A DNA stretch of 64,000 nucleotides from Ammoniphilus sp. YIM 78166 (GTDB lineage Bacteria; Bacillota; Bacilli; Aneurinibacillales; RAOX-1): NCBI RefSeq assembly GCF_004522215.1, contig NZ_SDLR01000004.1, positions 682,001 to 746,000 on the forward strand, given 5' to 3'. Numbering within the stretch: the stretch's first letter is position 1; each line of letters starts with the position of its first letter. The position numbers and the translations under genes are program-made. Positions 25,730-33,951 of this stretch are shown piece after piece. The notes under the pieces were generated by a model, which was not told where the DNA came from, made no database searches, and saw only the letters and a program-made list of their open reading frames with translations.

Positions 25730-28700
25730 ATGAATTGGAGAAGCCCGGTCTTAATGTCGAAGTTGACACCGCCTCTAGTGAAATCCAATATTTTAAGAAG
25801 AGTAGATTTAGAGAAGAAGTTGCGGATGATTCCTGATTATTCTCTGACTTTCCTATATTCTGGACCAGGATACGGAAAAAGCACCGCGCTTAGTGTATTT
25901 GCCCGAGAGGCCAAGCTGCCCGTTTGTTGGTACAGTATATCAGAACACGACGATGATATGTTTCCGTTTTTAACTCACTTCCTTCATTCGGTTCGAACTC
26001 GTTTTCCTTCCTTTGGAGAAGAGCTCTTGCAGCAGTTGAATGAGGGGGATTGGTTTTTTAATTATGACGAGATTCATTATTTCTCTCGCATGATTCTGAA
26101 TGAACTTTTTACGCTCTCACCGGAGCCTTTTGTCATCATATTGGATGATTTCCACTACCTATCTCACTCCCACCTTGTTAACGAATGGATGAAGCTATTC
26201 ATACAGAATCTGCCCCCACATGTGCATCTTGTGCTGTCCAGCCGAATCAAGCCGGACTGGGATTTTTTATATTCCATGAAGCTAAAGGACATGATACTTG
26301 AGTTAAGCCAGAAGGATTTATCCTTCCAGCAGGATGAAATTGAGGTTCTGTTTCTAGATCAGTTTGAGATCGAGCTTCCTCCGGCTGAAGTGGAGCTCTT
26401 ATTCCAGAAGACGGAAGGCTGGGCGATCTCCTTGAATATGATTTGGCAGAAGCTGCGTGAGGGAGAAGATCTATCATTTCTATTAAAAAACCACAGCAAG
26501 ATGGAAGATCTTTTTCACTTTATGGCTCTAGAAGTTCTGTCCAAGCAAACGCCCGAGATCCAGAGCTTCTTGGTACGAACTTCAATTTTGACCGAGCTGA
26601 ATGGGGAGATCTGTCAGTTTCTTTTAAACATTCCAAACTCAAATAAGATTCTGCAGGAGTTGATCCAGCGAAATGTCTTTATCAGCTACTTAGGGGCGGG
26701 AGAATATCGATACCATGCCCTGTTTCGAGAGTTTCTTCAGCAACAGCTTCAAAAAAAATTCGACCAGTTCGACTGGCTGCATCGCAAGGCTGCCCACTTT
26801 TATAAGCTCAAATCCCTTTATAACCAAGCGCTCTACCATTATCGGACGATCCAGGCTTATTCGGATATGGGAGAGGTTCTCGCTCAGTTCGGAGAAACGA
26901 AGGTGCAAAATGGAGAATTTGAGAGCTTGGCTGAACTGCTCAAGGTGATTCCACTAGAGGTGATGGACCAGTACTTCTCCCTGTGGTTCTATAAAGGGGA
27001 AATGAATCGATACCGTTGCAATTATCAGGAGGCTATTGCGAGTTATCAACGCTCCTCTCAATGTGCTCAGGATAAAGGGGAAACCATCGGTCAAGTGCGC
27101 GGGTTGGAAGGTCAGGCCAAGGTATACTTAGATACGATCCAACCGGGGAAGGCAGACCATTTGCTCCGGGAAGCCCTTCAGTTGCTAGGGGATACCACAT
27201 CAGAGCAAAAGGTGAGAGTCCTTCATTTGTTGGCGGAGAATTTGATTAACAAAGGCTGTCCGGAAGAAGCGGAGCAATCCTTTAAAGAAATTGAACGGCT
27301 TCATCGAAGTTTGGAGGATGGAGAGCTTCAAGCAAGATTTTATTTGCGTACGGGTCAACTGGGAACTTGCAAACGCATTCTTGAACGGAAGCTGGAGAAT
27401 GAAGCCAGCTCCCACAAGCATTTATCCAAGTCTCACCGCGAAACGTCTCTCCTTCTTTCTATTGTAACTTCGTTTTTGGGAGAAGCCGAAGAGGCGAAGC
27501 GTTATGCGGAGCGAGGTCTGCTGCAGGGGACAGAGGCCAAGTCGCCCTTTGTAGAGGCCGTAGGCTGGATGCGATTAGGTCACGCTTCCTTGATTCATAC
27601 GACCCCGTATCCGGTTGAGACAATTCAGCAATGCTACAATAATGCGCTTGCGCTCATGGAGGATGTGCAAATCTCCCGGGGTAAAGCGGAGCCACTCATG
27701 GGCTTATGCTTGCTGCATGGTTTGGAAGGAAATCTAGAGCTGGCCCTGAAATATGGGGAGGCAGCCTTTAAGGAAAGTGAAGCGGCAGAGGATCATTGGT
27801 TCTCTACCCTCGTTATGCTAGGAATGGGGGTCGCTTATATTACCGCCGAGCAATGGGATAAAGGCAAAGAGATGTTAAATCAAACGTTTCAGCGTTTTGT
27901 AGAAGTGGGGGATTCCTTTGGCTGTACGGCTTCCTTACTGTGGTTAAGCTATATTGATTATTCAACGGAGGATTGGGCTGGGTTTACGCTTTCGGTTCAA
28001 CAGTTTTTGGAGAGGATGCAGGCAGGGGATTACCACTTCTTGCTTCAGCGCCGAACGCTGTTCAGTCCCAAGGACATTCAAAAAGTAGCCCCGATGCTGC
28101 TAGAGGCTCAAAAGCGAAAGGTGAAGACCAACTATGTCCATCATTTGCTGCAGGAGATGGGGCTCGATAAGATCTCCACACATCCGGGCTACACGCTCCG
28201 CATTGAAACCCTGGGGCAATTTAGAGTATGGCTTGGGGAAAAGGAAATTGATGATAAAGGATGGCAAAGGGATAAAGCGAAGCAGCTTTTCCAGTTGCTC
28301 ATCACGCGCCGAAAACACTTGTTGCCTAAGGAAGAAATTTATCACCTGCTCTGGGGGGAGGCGGATGAGGAGGTGGCGGGACGTGATTTTAAAGTCGCCC
28401 TGAACGCCTTGAATAAAGCTTTAGAGCCGCAGCGAAAAGCACGAACGAATCCTTTTTATATCCAGCGGAATGGATCTTCTTATGGCATGAATCTAGCGTC
28501 TGGCTATAAGCTGGACGCAGAGGAGTTTGAAGTGCTGGTGCAAAAGGGAATGGATCATCCAGCGAGAGGTAAGGAATATTTGCGAAAGGCTGTATCCCTG
28601 TACAAAGGAGACTATCTCCCGGAAGCTCGCTATGAGGATTGGTCCATTGAAGAAAAGGAAAGACTGCGCGTTCTTTATCTGCGAGCAGCCGAGCAACTAG

Positions 28701-28939
28701 CTCAACTCTTCATCCAGGATGGGGAATATGATGAAGCGATCGCCTGCTGCGAGAGGATGATTCAAACCGATCCGTGCGCGGAGGAAGCTTATCGCTATAT
28801 CATGCAGAGCTATGTGATGAAAAATAATCGTTCCATGGCCTTAAAATACTATCAAAAATGCTTAGATAAGCTGCAGCAGGAGCTGGCCATTAAGCCTTCG
28901 CTTGCTACCCAGCAGCTGTACGAAGAAATTATAGCCTGA
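25730..28939 (+). CDS. Large STAND ATPase transcriptional activator with C-terminal BTAD (SARP-like) module
   Basis: 1069 residues. N-terminal MalT-like STAND ATPase (Walker A GPGYGKST near residue 45, Walker B FVIILDDFHY, sensor LVLSSR), a winged-helix/HETHS-like region, a long TPR-like helical middle (about 370-800), then at about 820-1069 an OmpR-type winged helix (TLGQFRVWLGEKEID...KQLFQLLI) followed by the bacterial transcriptional activator (BTAD) TPR domain. In MalT-like proteins the LuxR HTH is C-terminal; here a SARP-type DNA reader replaces it. Such proteins are ATP-dependent activators triggered by a small ligand. Direct repeats at three nearby promoters are its probable sites. GGAGGT precedes the ATG. 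Confidence 0.9.
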   Translation: MNWRSPVLMSKLTPPLVKSNILRRVDLEKKLRMIPDYSLTFLYSGPGYGKSTALSVFAREAKLPVCWYSISEHDDDMFPFLTHFLHSVRTRFPSFGEELLQQLNEGDWFFNYDEIHYFSRMILNELFTLSPEPFVIILDDFHYLSHSHLVNEWMKLFIQNLPPHVHLVLSSRIKPDWDFLYSMKLKDMILELSQKDLSFQQDEIEVLFLDQFEIELPPAEVELLFQKTEGWAISLNMIWQKLREGEDLSFLLKNHSKMEDLFHFMALEVLSKQTPEIQSFLVRTSILTELNGEICQFLLNIPNSNKILQELIQRNVFISYLGAGEYRYHALFREFLQQQLQKKFDQFDWLHRKAAHFYKLKSLYNQALYHYRTIQAYSDMGEVLAQFGETKVQNGEFESLAELLKVIPLEVMDQYFSLWFYKGEMNRYRCNYQEAIASYQRSSQCAQDKGETIGQVRGLEGQAKVYLDTIQPGKADHLLREALQLLGDTTSEQKVRVLHLLAENLINKGCPEEAEQSFKEIERLHRSLEDGELQARFYLRTGQLGTCKRILERKLENEASSHKHLSKSHRETSLLLSIVTSFLGEAEEAKRYAERGLLQGTEAKSPFVEAVGWMRLGHASLIHTTPYPVETIQQCYNNALALMEDVQISRGKAEPLMGLCLLHGLEGNLELALKYGEAAFKESEAAEDHWFSTLVMLGMGVAYITAEQWDKGKEMLNQTFQRFVEVGDSFGCTASLLWLSYIDYSTEDWAGFTLSVQQFLERMQAGDYHFLLQRRTLFSPKDIQKVAPMLLEAQKRKVKTNYVHHLLQEMGLDKISTHPGYTLRIETLGQFRVWLGEKEIDDKGWQRDKAKQLFQLLITRRKHLLPKEEIYHLLWGEADEEVAGRDFKVALNALNKALEPQRKARTNPFYIQRNGSSYGMNLASGYKLDAEEFEVLVQKGMDHPARGKEYLRKAVSLYKGDYLPEARYEDWSIEEKERLRVLYLRAAEQLAQLFIQDGEYDEAIACCERMIQTDPCAEEAYRYIMQSYVMKNNRSMALKYYQKCLDKLQQELAIKPSLATQQLYEEIIA

Positions 28940-28955
28940 GTGATCAGGCTTTTTT
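28933..28955 (+). terminator. Terminator overlapping the BTAD gene stop codon
   Basis: AGCCTGA-GTGA-TCAGGCT followed by six T. The left arm contains the TGA stop. It insulates the regulator from the Liv operon. Confidence 0.85.
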
Positions 28956-28963
28956 CTTTGGGG

Positions 28964-28996
28964 TGTAACTTATATGTAACCTTAACTAGGTAAGAT
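28964..28996 (+). promoter_or_regulatory. Candidate BTAD-regulator promoter of the Liv operon
   Basis: TGTAACT (28964-28970), TATA, TGTAACC (28975-28981), 9 bp, TAAGAT (-10). The 11-bp period and spacing match the sites at 21307 and 22850. Confidence 0.65.
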
Positions 28997-29040
28997 GACC
29001 ATAACCCATTCGAAAATGATATAGAAAAGCAGGTGAATCC

Positions 29041-29808
29041 ATGAGTTCGATTATTTTAGAGACGAAGGACCTCACGATCTCCTTCGGCGGACATACAGCG
29101 GTTAATGAAGTGAGCTTAAAGGTTCCGGCTTATGAGTTCAAATCGATTATCGGTCCGAACGGCGCGGGAAAGACGACGTTCTTTAATCTGTTGAGCGGCC
29201 AGCTCAAACCAACTAAGGGGCAAGTCCTATTTAAAGGGCAGGATGTCAGTTCACAATCTCCTTCAGAGCGAGCGCGAGCAGGGATTGGGCGTTCTTTTCA
29301 GATCAGCAACATCTTTCCTCAGCTCACAGTACTAGAAAATGTCCGGTTGGCGGTTCAAGCTCAATCGGGTATTCTGTATAATTTTTTCTCACACTTTAAG
29401 AAGTTTAAGACATTTGAGGAAAAAGCCTATCATCTATTGGAAACAGTTTTACTAGATAAGAAAAGCGACCAGTTGGCTAAGAACTTAGCCCACGGCGAAA
29501 AGCGAAAGCTTGAAATCGCCATGCTGCTCGCGCTGGAGTCGGAGATTCTATTGTTTGATGAGCCAACGGCCGGGATGTCGCTGGAGGAAGTGCCCGCCAT
29601 TCTAGAAGTGATCCATAAGATCAAAGAGAAAAAGGATCGGACCATTATCCTTATCGAGCACAAGATGGATATGGTTCTCGACCTTTCTGATACTTTAACG
29701 GTTCTGTTTAACGGCAAGTTATTAGCCGATGGAACCCCACAAGACATTATGAACAATGAACTCGTTCAAACCGCGTATCTAGGAGGATTGTATGACGACG
29801 CTTCTTAA
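29041..29808 (+). CDS. livG: Liv-type ABC transporter ATPase, LivG class
   Basis: 255 residues. Walker A GPNGAGKTT, Liv-specific signature LAHGEKRKLEIA, Walker B ILLFDEPTAGM and the switch His in LIEHKMD. Together with LivF it energises the LivHM channel. It is the first gene of the operon and overlaps livF by 17 bp. Homology is to the branched-chain amino acid uptake family, but the associated acyl-CoA synthetase and hydrolase suggest that the real substrate may be another carboxylate or amide. Confidence 0.93.
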   Translation: MSSIILETKDLTISFGGHTAVNEVSLKVPAYEFKSIIGPNGAGKTTFFNLLSGQLKPTKGQVLFKGQDVSSQSPSERARAGIGRSFQISNIFPQLTVLENVRLAVQAQSGILYNFFSHFKKFKTFEEKAYHLLETVLLDKKSDQLAKNLAHGEKRKLEIAMLLALESEILLFDEPTAGMSLEEVPAILEVIHKIKEKKDRTIILIEHKMDMVLDLSDTLTVLFNGKLLADGTPQDIMNNELVQTAYLGGLYDDAS

Positions 29809-30499
29809 AGTGGACCAGATCCAAACGTATATCGGACAATATCATATTTTGCAAGGGGTTTCGTTTGAGGTGAAGCAGGGGGGAGTTACGGTTCTCCTGG
29901 GGAGAAATGGGGCAGGGAAGACTACGACCTTAAGATCCATCATGGGCCTCAATCCGATTAGTAAAGGAAGCATTATCTTTAAAGGAGAAGAGATCAGCGC
30001 CTTTCCAACTCATACGATTGCGAAGCGAGGAATCGGCTATGTTCCGGAGGACCAATCGATCTTCGGTGACCTCACTGTAGAAGAGAACATGAAGGTGGCC
30101 ATGCAAAAGGAAGATGAGCGCACGCTGGCAAGCCTGAATTATATCTTGGAATTGTTCCCTGACTTGAAGACCTACTGGAAAAAGAAAGGCGGTCACTTGA
30201 GCGGCGGGCAAAAGCAGATGCTGGCCATCGCTAGAGCCTACGTTAATAATAATGAGCTGTTGCTTATTGATGAACCGAGTAAAGGCTTGGCCCCGATTGT
30301 GGTGGAGAAGGTCATGGATTCCATCAACCAGATCAAAGAAAAAACGACGGTGGTGTTAGTGGAGCAGAACTTTATTATGGCGAGCGGCGTCGGTGACAGC
30401 TACTACATCATCGACGATGGACACACGGTGCATTCAGGATCGATGAAGGACTTGAAGCAGGATGAAAAGCTGAAGAAACAATATTTGGGGATTGCCTAG
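29792..30499 (+). CDS. livF: Liv-type ABC transporter ATPase, LivF class
   Basis: 235 residues, the short form typical of LivF. Walker A GRNGAGKTT, the family's GIGYVPEDQSIF segment (Q-loop region), signature LSGGQKQML and Walker B LLIDEPSKGLAP. It pairs with LivG. The start overlaps livG in another frame, with AGGAGG inside livG 5 nt before the ATG, so translation is probably coupled. Confidence 0.94.
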   Translation: MTTLLKVDQIQTYIGQYHILQGVSFEVKQGGVTVLLGRNGAGKTTTLRSIMGLNPISKGSIIFKGEEISAFPTHTIAKRGIGYVPEDQSIFGDLTVEENMKVAMQKEDERTLASLNYILELFPDLKTYWKKKGGHLSGGQKQMLAIARAYVNNNELLLIDEPSKGLAPIVVEKVMDSINQIKEKTTVVLVEQNFIMASGVGDSYYIIDDGHTVHSGSMKDLKQDEKLKKQYLGIA

Positions 30500-30514
30500 A
30501 AGAGAGGGGAACGT

Positions 30515-31375
30515 ATGGATCTCATATTGACATTAGGTTTAAATGGCCTAGCCACCGGAATGCTCATTTTCCTCCTTGCGGCAGGTTTAACGCTGATTTT
30601 CGGCTTGATGGATGTGTTGAATTTTGCCCATGGAGCCCTGTTTGCTTGGGGAGCTTATGCAGGGGCGTGGTTTTATCTTATTTCCGGTAGCTTTATTGTA
30701 GGCATTGCGCTTGGGATTTTAGTCGGAGTATTGGTTGGGTTTCTGATGGAGCGTTTTGTCATTCGTCCGGTTTACGGCAATCATATTCAGCAAATCTTGA
30801 TTACAATGGGCGCGATGCTTGTTTTAAGCGAATTGCTTAAGGTCTTCTGGGGACCGAACCAGCATATGACGCCTGTGCCTTCCTATTTGGATGGAAGCTG
30901 GCAGGTGGGTGAGCTGATTATTATTAAATATCGTGTATTTATCATCGCGGTAGGATTAGCGGTTTTGATTGGATTAGAGTATGTCATGAATCGCACGAAG
31001 ATCGGCTTAATTGTACGGGCAGGGGTTATTAACAAAGAAATGGTGCAGGCGCTAGGAATTAATATTAAAAAGATATTTGCTCTTGTCTTTATGTTTGGTG
31101 CAGGTCTGGCAGCATTAGGAGGCGTCCTGATGGGACCCTATTCCGGTTCTATTAATCCTTCTATTGGGATGGAGAACATGCTGTTAGCTTTTATCGTGGT
31201 CGTGATCGGTGGGATGGGCAGCATCAAAGGCTCCGCTTTGGCTGGTGTTTTAGTAGGACTATCGGGAGCCTTCATGGCTTACTACTTCCCGGAAGGAACG
31301 CTAGCGGTTAACGTCCTGTTGATGGCTGCCGTGTTATTGATTAAGCCTTCTGGATTATTCGGGGTCAAGGGGTGA
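30515..31375 (+). CDS. livH: Liv-type ABC transporter permease, LivH class
   Basis: 286 residues in about eight membrane helices. The N-terminal motif GLATGMLIFLLAAGLTLIFG followed by LMDVLNFAHGALFAWGAY is characteristic of LivH, and the C-terminal half has VVIGGMGSIKGSALAGVLVG. It forms half of the transmembrane pathway with LivM. AGAGGGGA lies ahead of the ATG, 15 bp after livF. Confidence 0.94.
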   Translation: MDLILTLGLNGLATGMLIFLLAAGLTLIFGLMDVLNFAHGALFAWGAYAGAWFYLISGSFIVGIALGILVGVLVGFLMERFVIRPVYGNHIQQILITMGAMLVLSELLKVFWGPNQHMTPVPSYLDGSWQVGELIIIKYRVFIIAVGLAVLIGLEYVMNRTKIGLIVRAGVINKEMVQALGINIKKIFALVFMFGAGLAALGGVLMGPYSGSINPSIGMENMLLAFIVVVIGGMGSIKGSALAGVLVGLSGAFMAYYFPEGTLAVNVLLMAAVLLIKPSGLFGVKG

Positions 31376-31382
31376 GAAAAGA

Positions 31383-32387
31383 ATGAAAACAGAAGTCAAG
31401 GTGTTTCAATCCACGCTAGAGAAAAATCCATTATGGAAAAGTTCGTTAGTCGTTCAACTAACGATACTCGCCCTCTTGCTTGCTTTTCCATTGGTGTTTG
31501 ATTCAAGAAGTACATTAATTATGGTTTCTCAAATGTTTATTTTCGGTGTTTTTGCGATGTCTTACGACATCCTGCTCGGGTATACGGGAATTATCTCTTT
31601 TGGTCATGCTATGTTTTTTGGTCTTGGCTCCTATGCCACGGGCATACTCATGAAGCAATGGGATAATACGCTTGGGGTGTTGCTTGTCGCCGTAGTCATT
31701 ACCGTGGCACTAGCTTTTGTGATCAGCCTGTTTATCGGTATTCTCTCGCTGCGGTTAAAAGCGACTTTCTATGCCATGATCACCTTGGCGTTTGCTGAGT
31801 TATTCTTTATCGTAGCGGAAAAGTGGAGGTCCTTGACCTTTGGAAATGACGGGTTTAGCTTTTCGATCCCTAAGCTCTTGAATGACCGTGTGACCTTTTA
31901 CTATGTCGCTTGTATTTTTATGGTGGTCATGTACTTGTTCCTTAAGCGTTTCATCGAATCTCCGGTGGGAAAGGTCTTGGTTGCCGTCCGGGAAAATGAA
32001 CAGCGTACAGAGTCACTTGGGTACCAGGTGGTTCATTACAAAATCATTGCCAACATCGTAGCCGGGGTAACGGCTTCCTTGGCCGGGGTTATGTATGCGT
32101 TGTCGATTAAATTCGTAAATACCTCAGTCCTTGCGGTCGATAAAACGGTAGATGCTTTGTTAATGACGATTGTGGGTGGAGTAGGAACCCTGTTTGGACC
32201 CCTTTTAGGTTCTGTTATTATTCAATATGCCCATGAGTCCTTGACAGAGCTGGCGAAAGTGCACTGGATTTTTGAACGTTGGCTTATTCTGTTTGGTATC
32301 ATCTATATCCTCATCGTCATGTTCTTTCCGAAGGGAATCGTGGGCACCATTCAGGAAAAGTGGAAAGCCCGAGGGGCGAAGTCATGA
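31383..32387 (+). CDS. livM: Liv-type ABC transporter permease, LivM class
   Basis: 334 residues. LivM features: YDILLGYTGIISFGHAMFFG near residue 60, the FYAMITLAFAELFF segment, AVRENEQRTESLGY and IVGGVGTLFGPLLGS toward the C-terminus. It forms a heterodimer with LivH. It starts 7 bp after livH and its stop overlaps the hydrolase start (ATGA). Confidence 0.94.
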   Translation: MKTEVKVFQSTLEKNPLWKSSLVVQLTILALLLAFPLVFDSRSTLIMVSQMFIFGVFAMSYDILLGYTGIISFGHAMFFGLGSYATGILMKQWDNTLGVLLVAVVITVALAFVISLFIGILSLRLKATFYAMITLAFAELFFIVAEKWRSLTFGNDGFSFSIPKLLNDRVTFYYVACIFMVVMYLFLKRFIESPVGKVLVAVRENEQRTESLGYQVVHYKIIANIVAGVTASLAGVMYALSIKFVNTSVLAVDKTVDALLMTIVGGVGTLFGPLLGSVIIQYAHESLTELAKVHWIFERWLILFGIIYILIVMFFPKGIVGTIQEKWKARGAKS

Positions 32388-33175
32388 GTGGAACAGGGGG
32401 CGAATCAATGAGTAAAGAGCTCGTAAACGGGTTTCAGATGGCTTACGAAAAGCTAGGGGACGGGAATCGCACGCTGCTCCTCATTCATGGAAATCTAGGG
32501 AGTAAACGCTGGTGGAACTTGGTGAAGGAGGAGCTGGCCCAGCGGTATACGGTGTATTCGGTTGACCTGCGGGGATGTGGTGAGTCAGAAAAGCCTAACC
32601 ATGGCTATTCGCTCCCTCAGTATGGGGATGATGTTCTTGCTTTTATGGATTTAAAAGGAATTCGGAGCTGTTCTGTAATTGGCCACTCCATGGGGGGAGC
32701 CATTGCGGTTGATCTCGCCTCTAAAGCGGGGGATCGAATCGAAAAAATGTTGTTGCTCAACCCGGCACCGATCTATGGCTACGTCACGAGTGACGAGAAA
32801 TACGACATGATCAAGAGGTACTCGACGGATCGTGAGCTTCTACAAGCCGCTTTAAGTGCTGTTGTTCCAAAAGGAGCCCATCTTCCTTTGTTTGCTGATT
32901 TGGTAGAAGATGCATGGAGCAGTACGCATACAGCTATAAGTAATGCACGGTCTCTTGGTGTGATGGATTATCGGGAGGCAGCACGGAGGATCGAGCAGCC
33001 TGTTTCCATCTTGTTTGGCGAACAGGATGTATTGATTTCTCTAGAGGATATGAAAAAAATGCAGTCTTATTTTCCTCATGGTGAGTTAGTCACTCACCAT
33101 GAGGTGGGGCATTCTCCGCAAGTGGAGGACCCGGAGTGGTTTTTGCGAGAAACTCTCGCGTTTTTAGAGAGATAA
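32384..33175 (+). CDS. Alpha/beta hydrolase
   Basis: 263 residues from the ATG that overlaps the livM stop; a second ATG at 32408 with AGGGGG is almost as good. Oxyanion region HGNLGS, nucleophile elbow GHSMGG (Ser), acid Asp in GEQDVLI and His in VGHSPQVEDPEWF form a complete triad. Members hydrolyse esters, enol-lactones or amides; the substrate cannot be told from sequence. As the last gene of the Liv operon it probably acts on the imported compound or on the CoA ester or ester formed from it. Confidence 0.9.
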   Translation: MSGTGGESMSKELVNGFQMAYEKLGDGNRTLLLIHGNLGSKRWWNLVKEELAQRYTVYSVDLRGCGESEKPNHGYSLPQYGDDVLAFMDLKGIRSCSVIGHSMGGAIAVDLASKAGDRIEKMLLLNPAPIYGYVTSDEKYDMIKRYSTDRELLQAALSAVVPKGAHLPLFADLVEDAWSSTHTAISNARSLGVMDYREAARRIEQPVSILFGEQDVLISLEDMKKMQSYFPHGELVTHHEVGHSPQVEDPEWFLRETLAFLER

Positions 33176-33181
33176 GAGAGG

Positions 33182-33210
33182 GCATCCCAGGGTGGGGTGC
33201 TTATTCTTTT
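33182..33210 (+). terminator. Terminator of the Liv operon
   Basis: GCATCCC-AGGGT-GGGGTGC stem followed by TTATTCTTTT. Confidence 0.7.
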
Positions 33211-33227
33211 CGACAAGGAACAAAATT

Positions 33228-33260
33228 GTTCTTTAAAAAGAACTAGACTTGTTCTATAAT
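33228..33260 (+). promoter_or_regulatory. Promoter overlapped by a SinR-type operator (copy 1)
   Basis: Palindrome GTTCTTT-AA-AAAGAAC (33228-33243), 7 bp, then GTTCTAT (33251-33257) running into a TATAAT -10 (33255-33260). SinR of B. subtilis binds GTTCTYT boxes in such pairs. A bound repressor would cover both promoter elements. Confidence 0.7.
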
Positions 33261-33295
33261 GAAGGTAGTAAAATACTCCTGCTAGGTGGTTCTTA

Positions 33296-33469
33296 ATGAC
33301 TAAGATAAACAAGTCAAAGTTTGACGAAGTGGATTTGAAACAGCATTTAAAGGAATGGAATTGTACAGATTTAAAAAGTACCGCCATGCTTTTAAATCTG
33401 ATGGAGAAAATGGGGTTCGAGGTTAACAATTGGAAGGTAAAGGTCCCAGCGGTTGTGGAGAAAAAGTAA
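33296..33469 (+). CDS. Small protein of unknown function in the sinI-like cluster
   Basis: 57 residues, missed at usual length cut-offs. It begins MTKINKSKFDEVDLKQ and is mostly helical with a Lys-rich tail (VVEKK). No family recognised. GGTGG lies upstream of the ATG with moderate spacing. Its position just behind a SinR-type operator and ahead of two SinI-like genes suggests it belongs to the same regulon; it might be a diverged dimerisation partner, but that is a guess. Confidence 0.55.
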   Translation: MTKINKSKFDEVDLKQHLKEWNCTDLKSTAMLLNLMEKMGFEVNNWKVKVPAVVEKK

Positions 33470-33485
33470 AGTGGAGGGAATTGGC

Positions 33486-33614
33486 ATGGATGCGAAGGGC
33501 AATATCGAAGGACTAGATATGGAGTGGGTAGCTTTGATATTAGAAGCGAAGGAATTGGGGCTATCTTGTGAAGATATAAGGGAATTTTTAGGACAATCCA
33601 CCATAGTCAAATAG
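33486..33614 (+). CDS. SinI-like anti-repressor (first copy)
   Basis: 42 residues. LDMEWVALILEAKELGLS.EDIREFL matches the Sin (SinI) dimerisation helix pair of B. subtilis SinI (LD.EWV.L..EAKE...S.EEIR..L). In that family the peptide binds the repressor SinR through the same helices and releases its targets, mainly biofilm-matrix operons. GTGGAGGG precedes the ATG. There is no SinR gene in the window. The family call rests on the motif and length and is good. Confidence 0.82.
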   Translation: MDAKGNIEGLDMEWVALILEAKELGLSCEDIREFLGQSTIVK

Positions 33615-33674
33615 GGTATGAGTTTGCTATAATTATAATGATAGCCAAATCATTCAAAGGAGCCTAACGTATCT

Positions 33675-33809
33675 ATGGTTCTACCCAGCAATCTTGACGA
33701 TGAAACCATTAGGCTTGTGCAAGAGGCAATGGCTTCAGGGGTGAGCAAAGAAGAGTTTCGAGAGTATCTCGAATTTAAGAAAAGCGAAAGGGCTGCCCGA
33801 GGAGAGTAA
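33675..33809 (+). CDS. SinI-like anti-repressor (second copy)
   Basis: 44 residues. LDDETIRLVQEAMASGVSKEEFREYL follows the same helix-turn-helix dimerisation pattern as SinI but lacks the EWV Trp, so it is a diverged paralogue of the gene 60 bp upstream. AAAGGAGCC lies ahead of the ATG. Its basic tail (KKSERAARGE) has no equivalent in copy 1. It could bind a different SinR-like repressor or a SlrR-type partner (inference). Confidence 0.75.
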   Translation: MVLPSNLDDETIRLVQEAMASGVSKEEFREYLEFKKSERAARGE

Positions 33810-33830
33810 GCGATTTTTTTATGTCCATTA

Positions 33831-33860
33831 GTTCTTTAAAAAGAACACTCCTTGTTCTGT
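33831..33860. promoter_or_regulatory. SinR-type operator (copy 2)
   Basis: The same 16 bases as at 33228, GTTCTTTAAAAAGAAC, again followed after 7 bp by GTTCT (33854). It lies behind the second sinI-like gene. No gene starts downstream on the plus strand before a terminator. Confidence 0.65.
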
Positions 33861-33883
33861 TTAAGTGACTGACACCCCTTTGA

Positions 33884-33913
33884 CTTGGAGGATAAAACCT
33901 TCAAGTTTTTTTT
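33884..33913 (+). terminator. Terminator of the sinI-like cluster
   Basis: CTTGGAGG-ATAAAA-CCTTCAAG stem (one G-T pair) followed by eight T. Confidence 0.85.
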
Positions 33914-33918
33914 ACGTA

Positions 33919-33951
33919 GAAGAAGCGTCCCTACAGGTAGGAACGCTTCTT
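33919..33951 (-). terminator. Terminator of the TauE/SafE gene, possibly bidirectional
   Basis: AGAAGCGTCC (33921-33930) pairs with GGAACGCTTCT (33940-33950) with one mismatch. It lies directly beyond the minus-strand stop codon at 33952. Confidence 0.7.
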
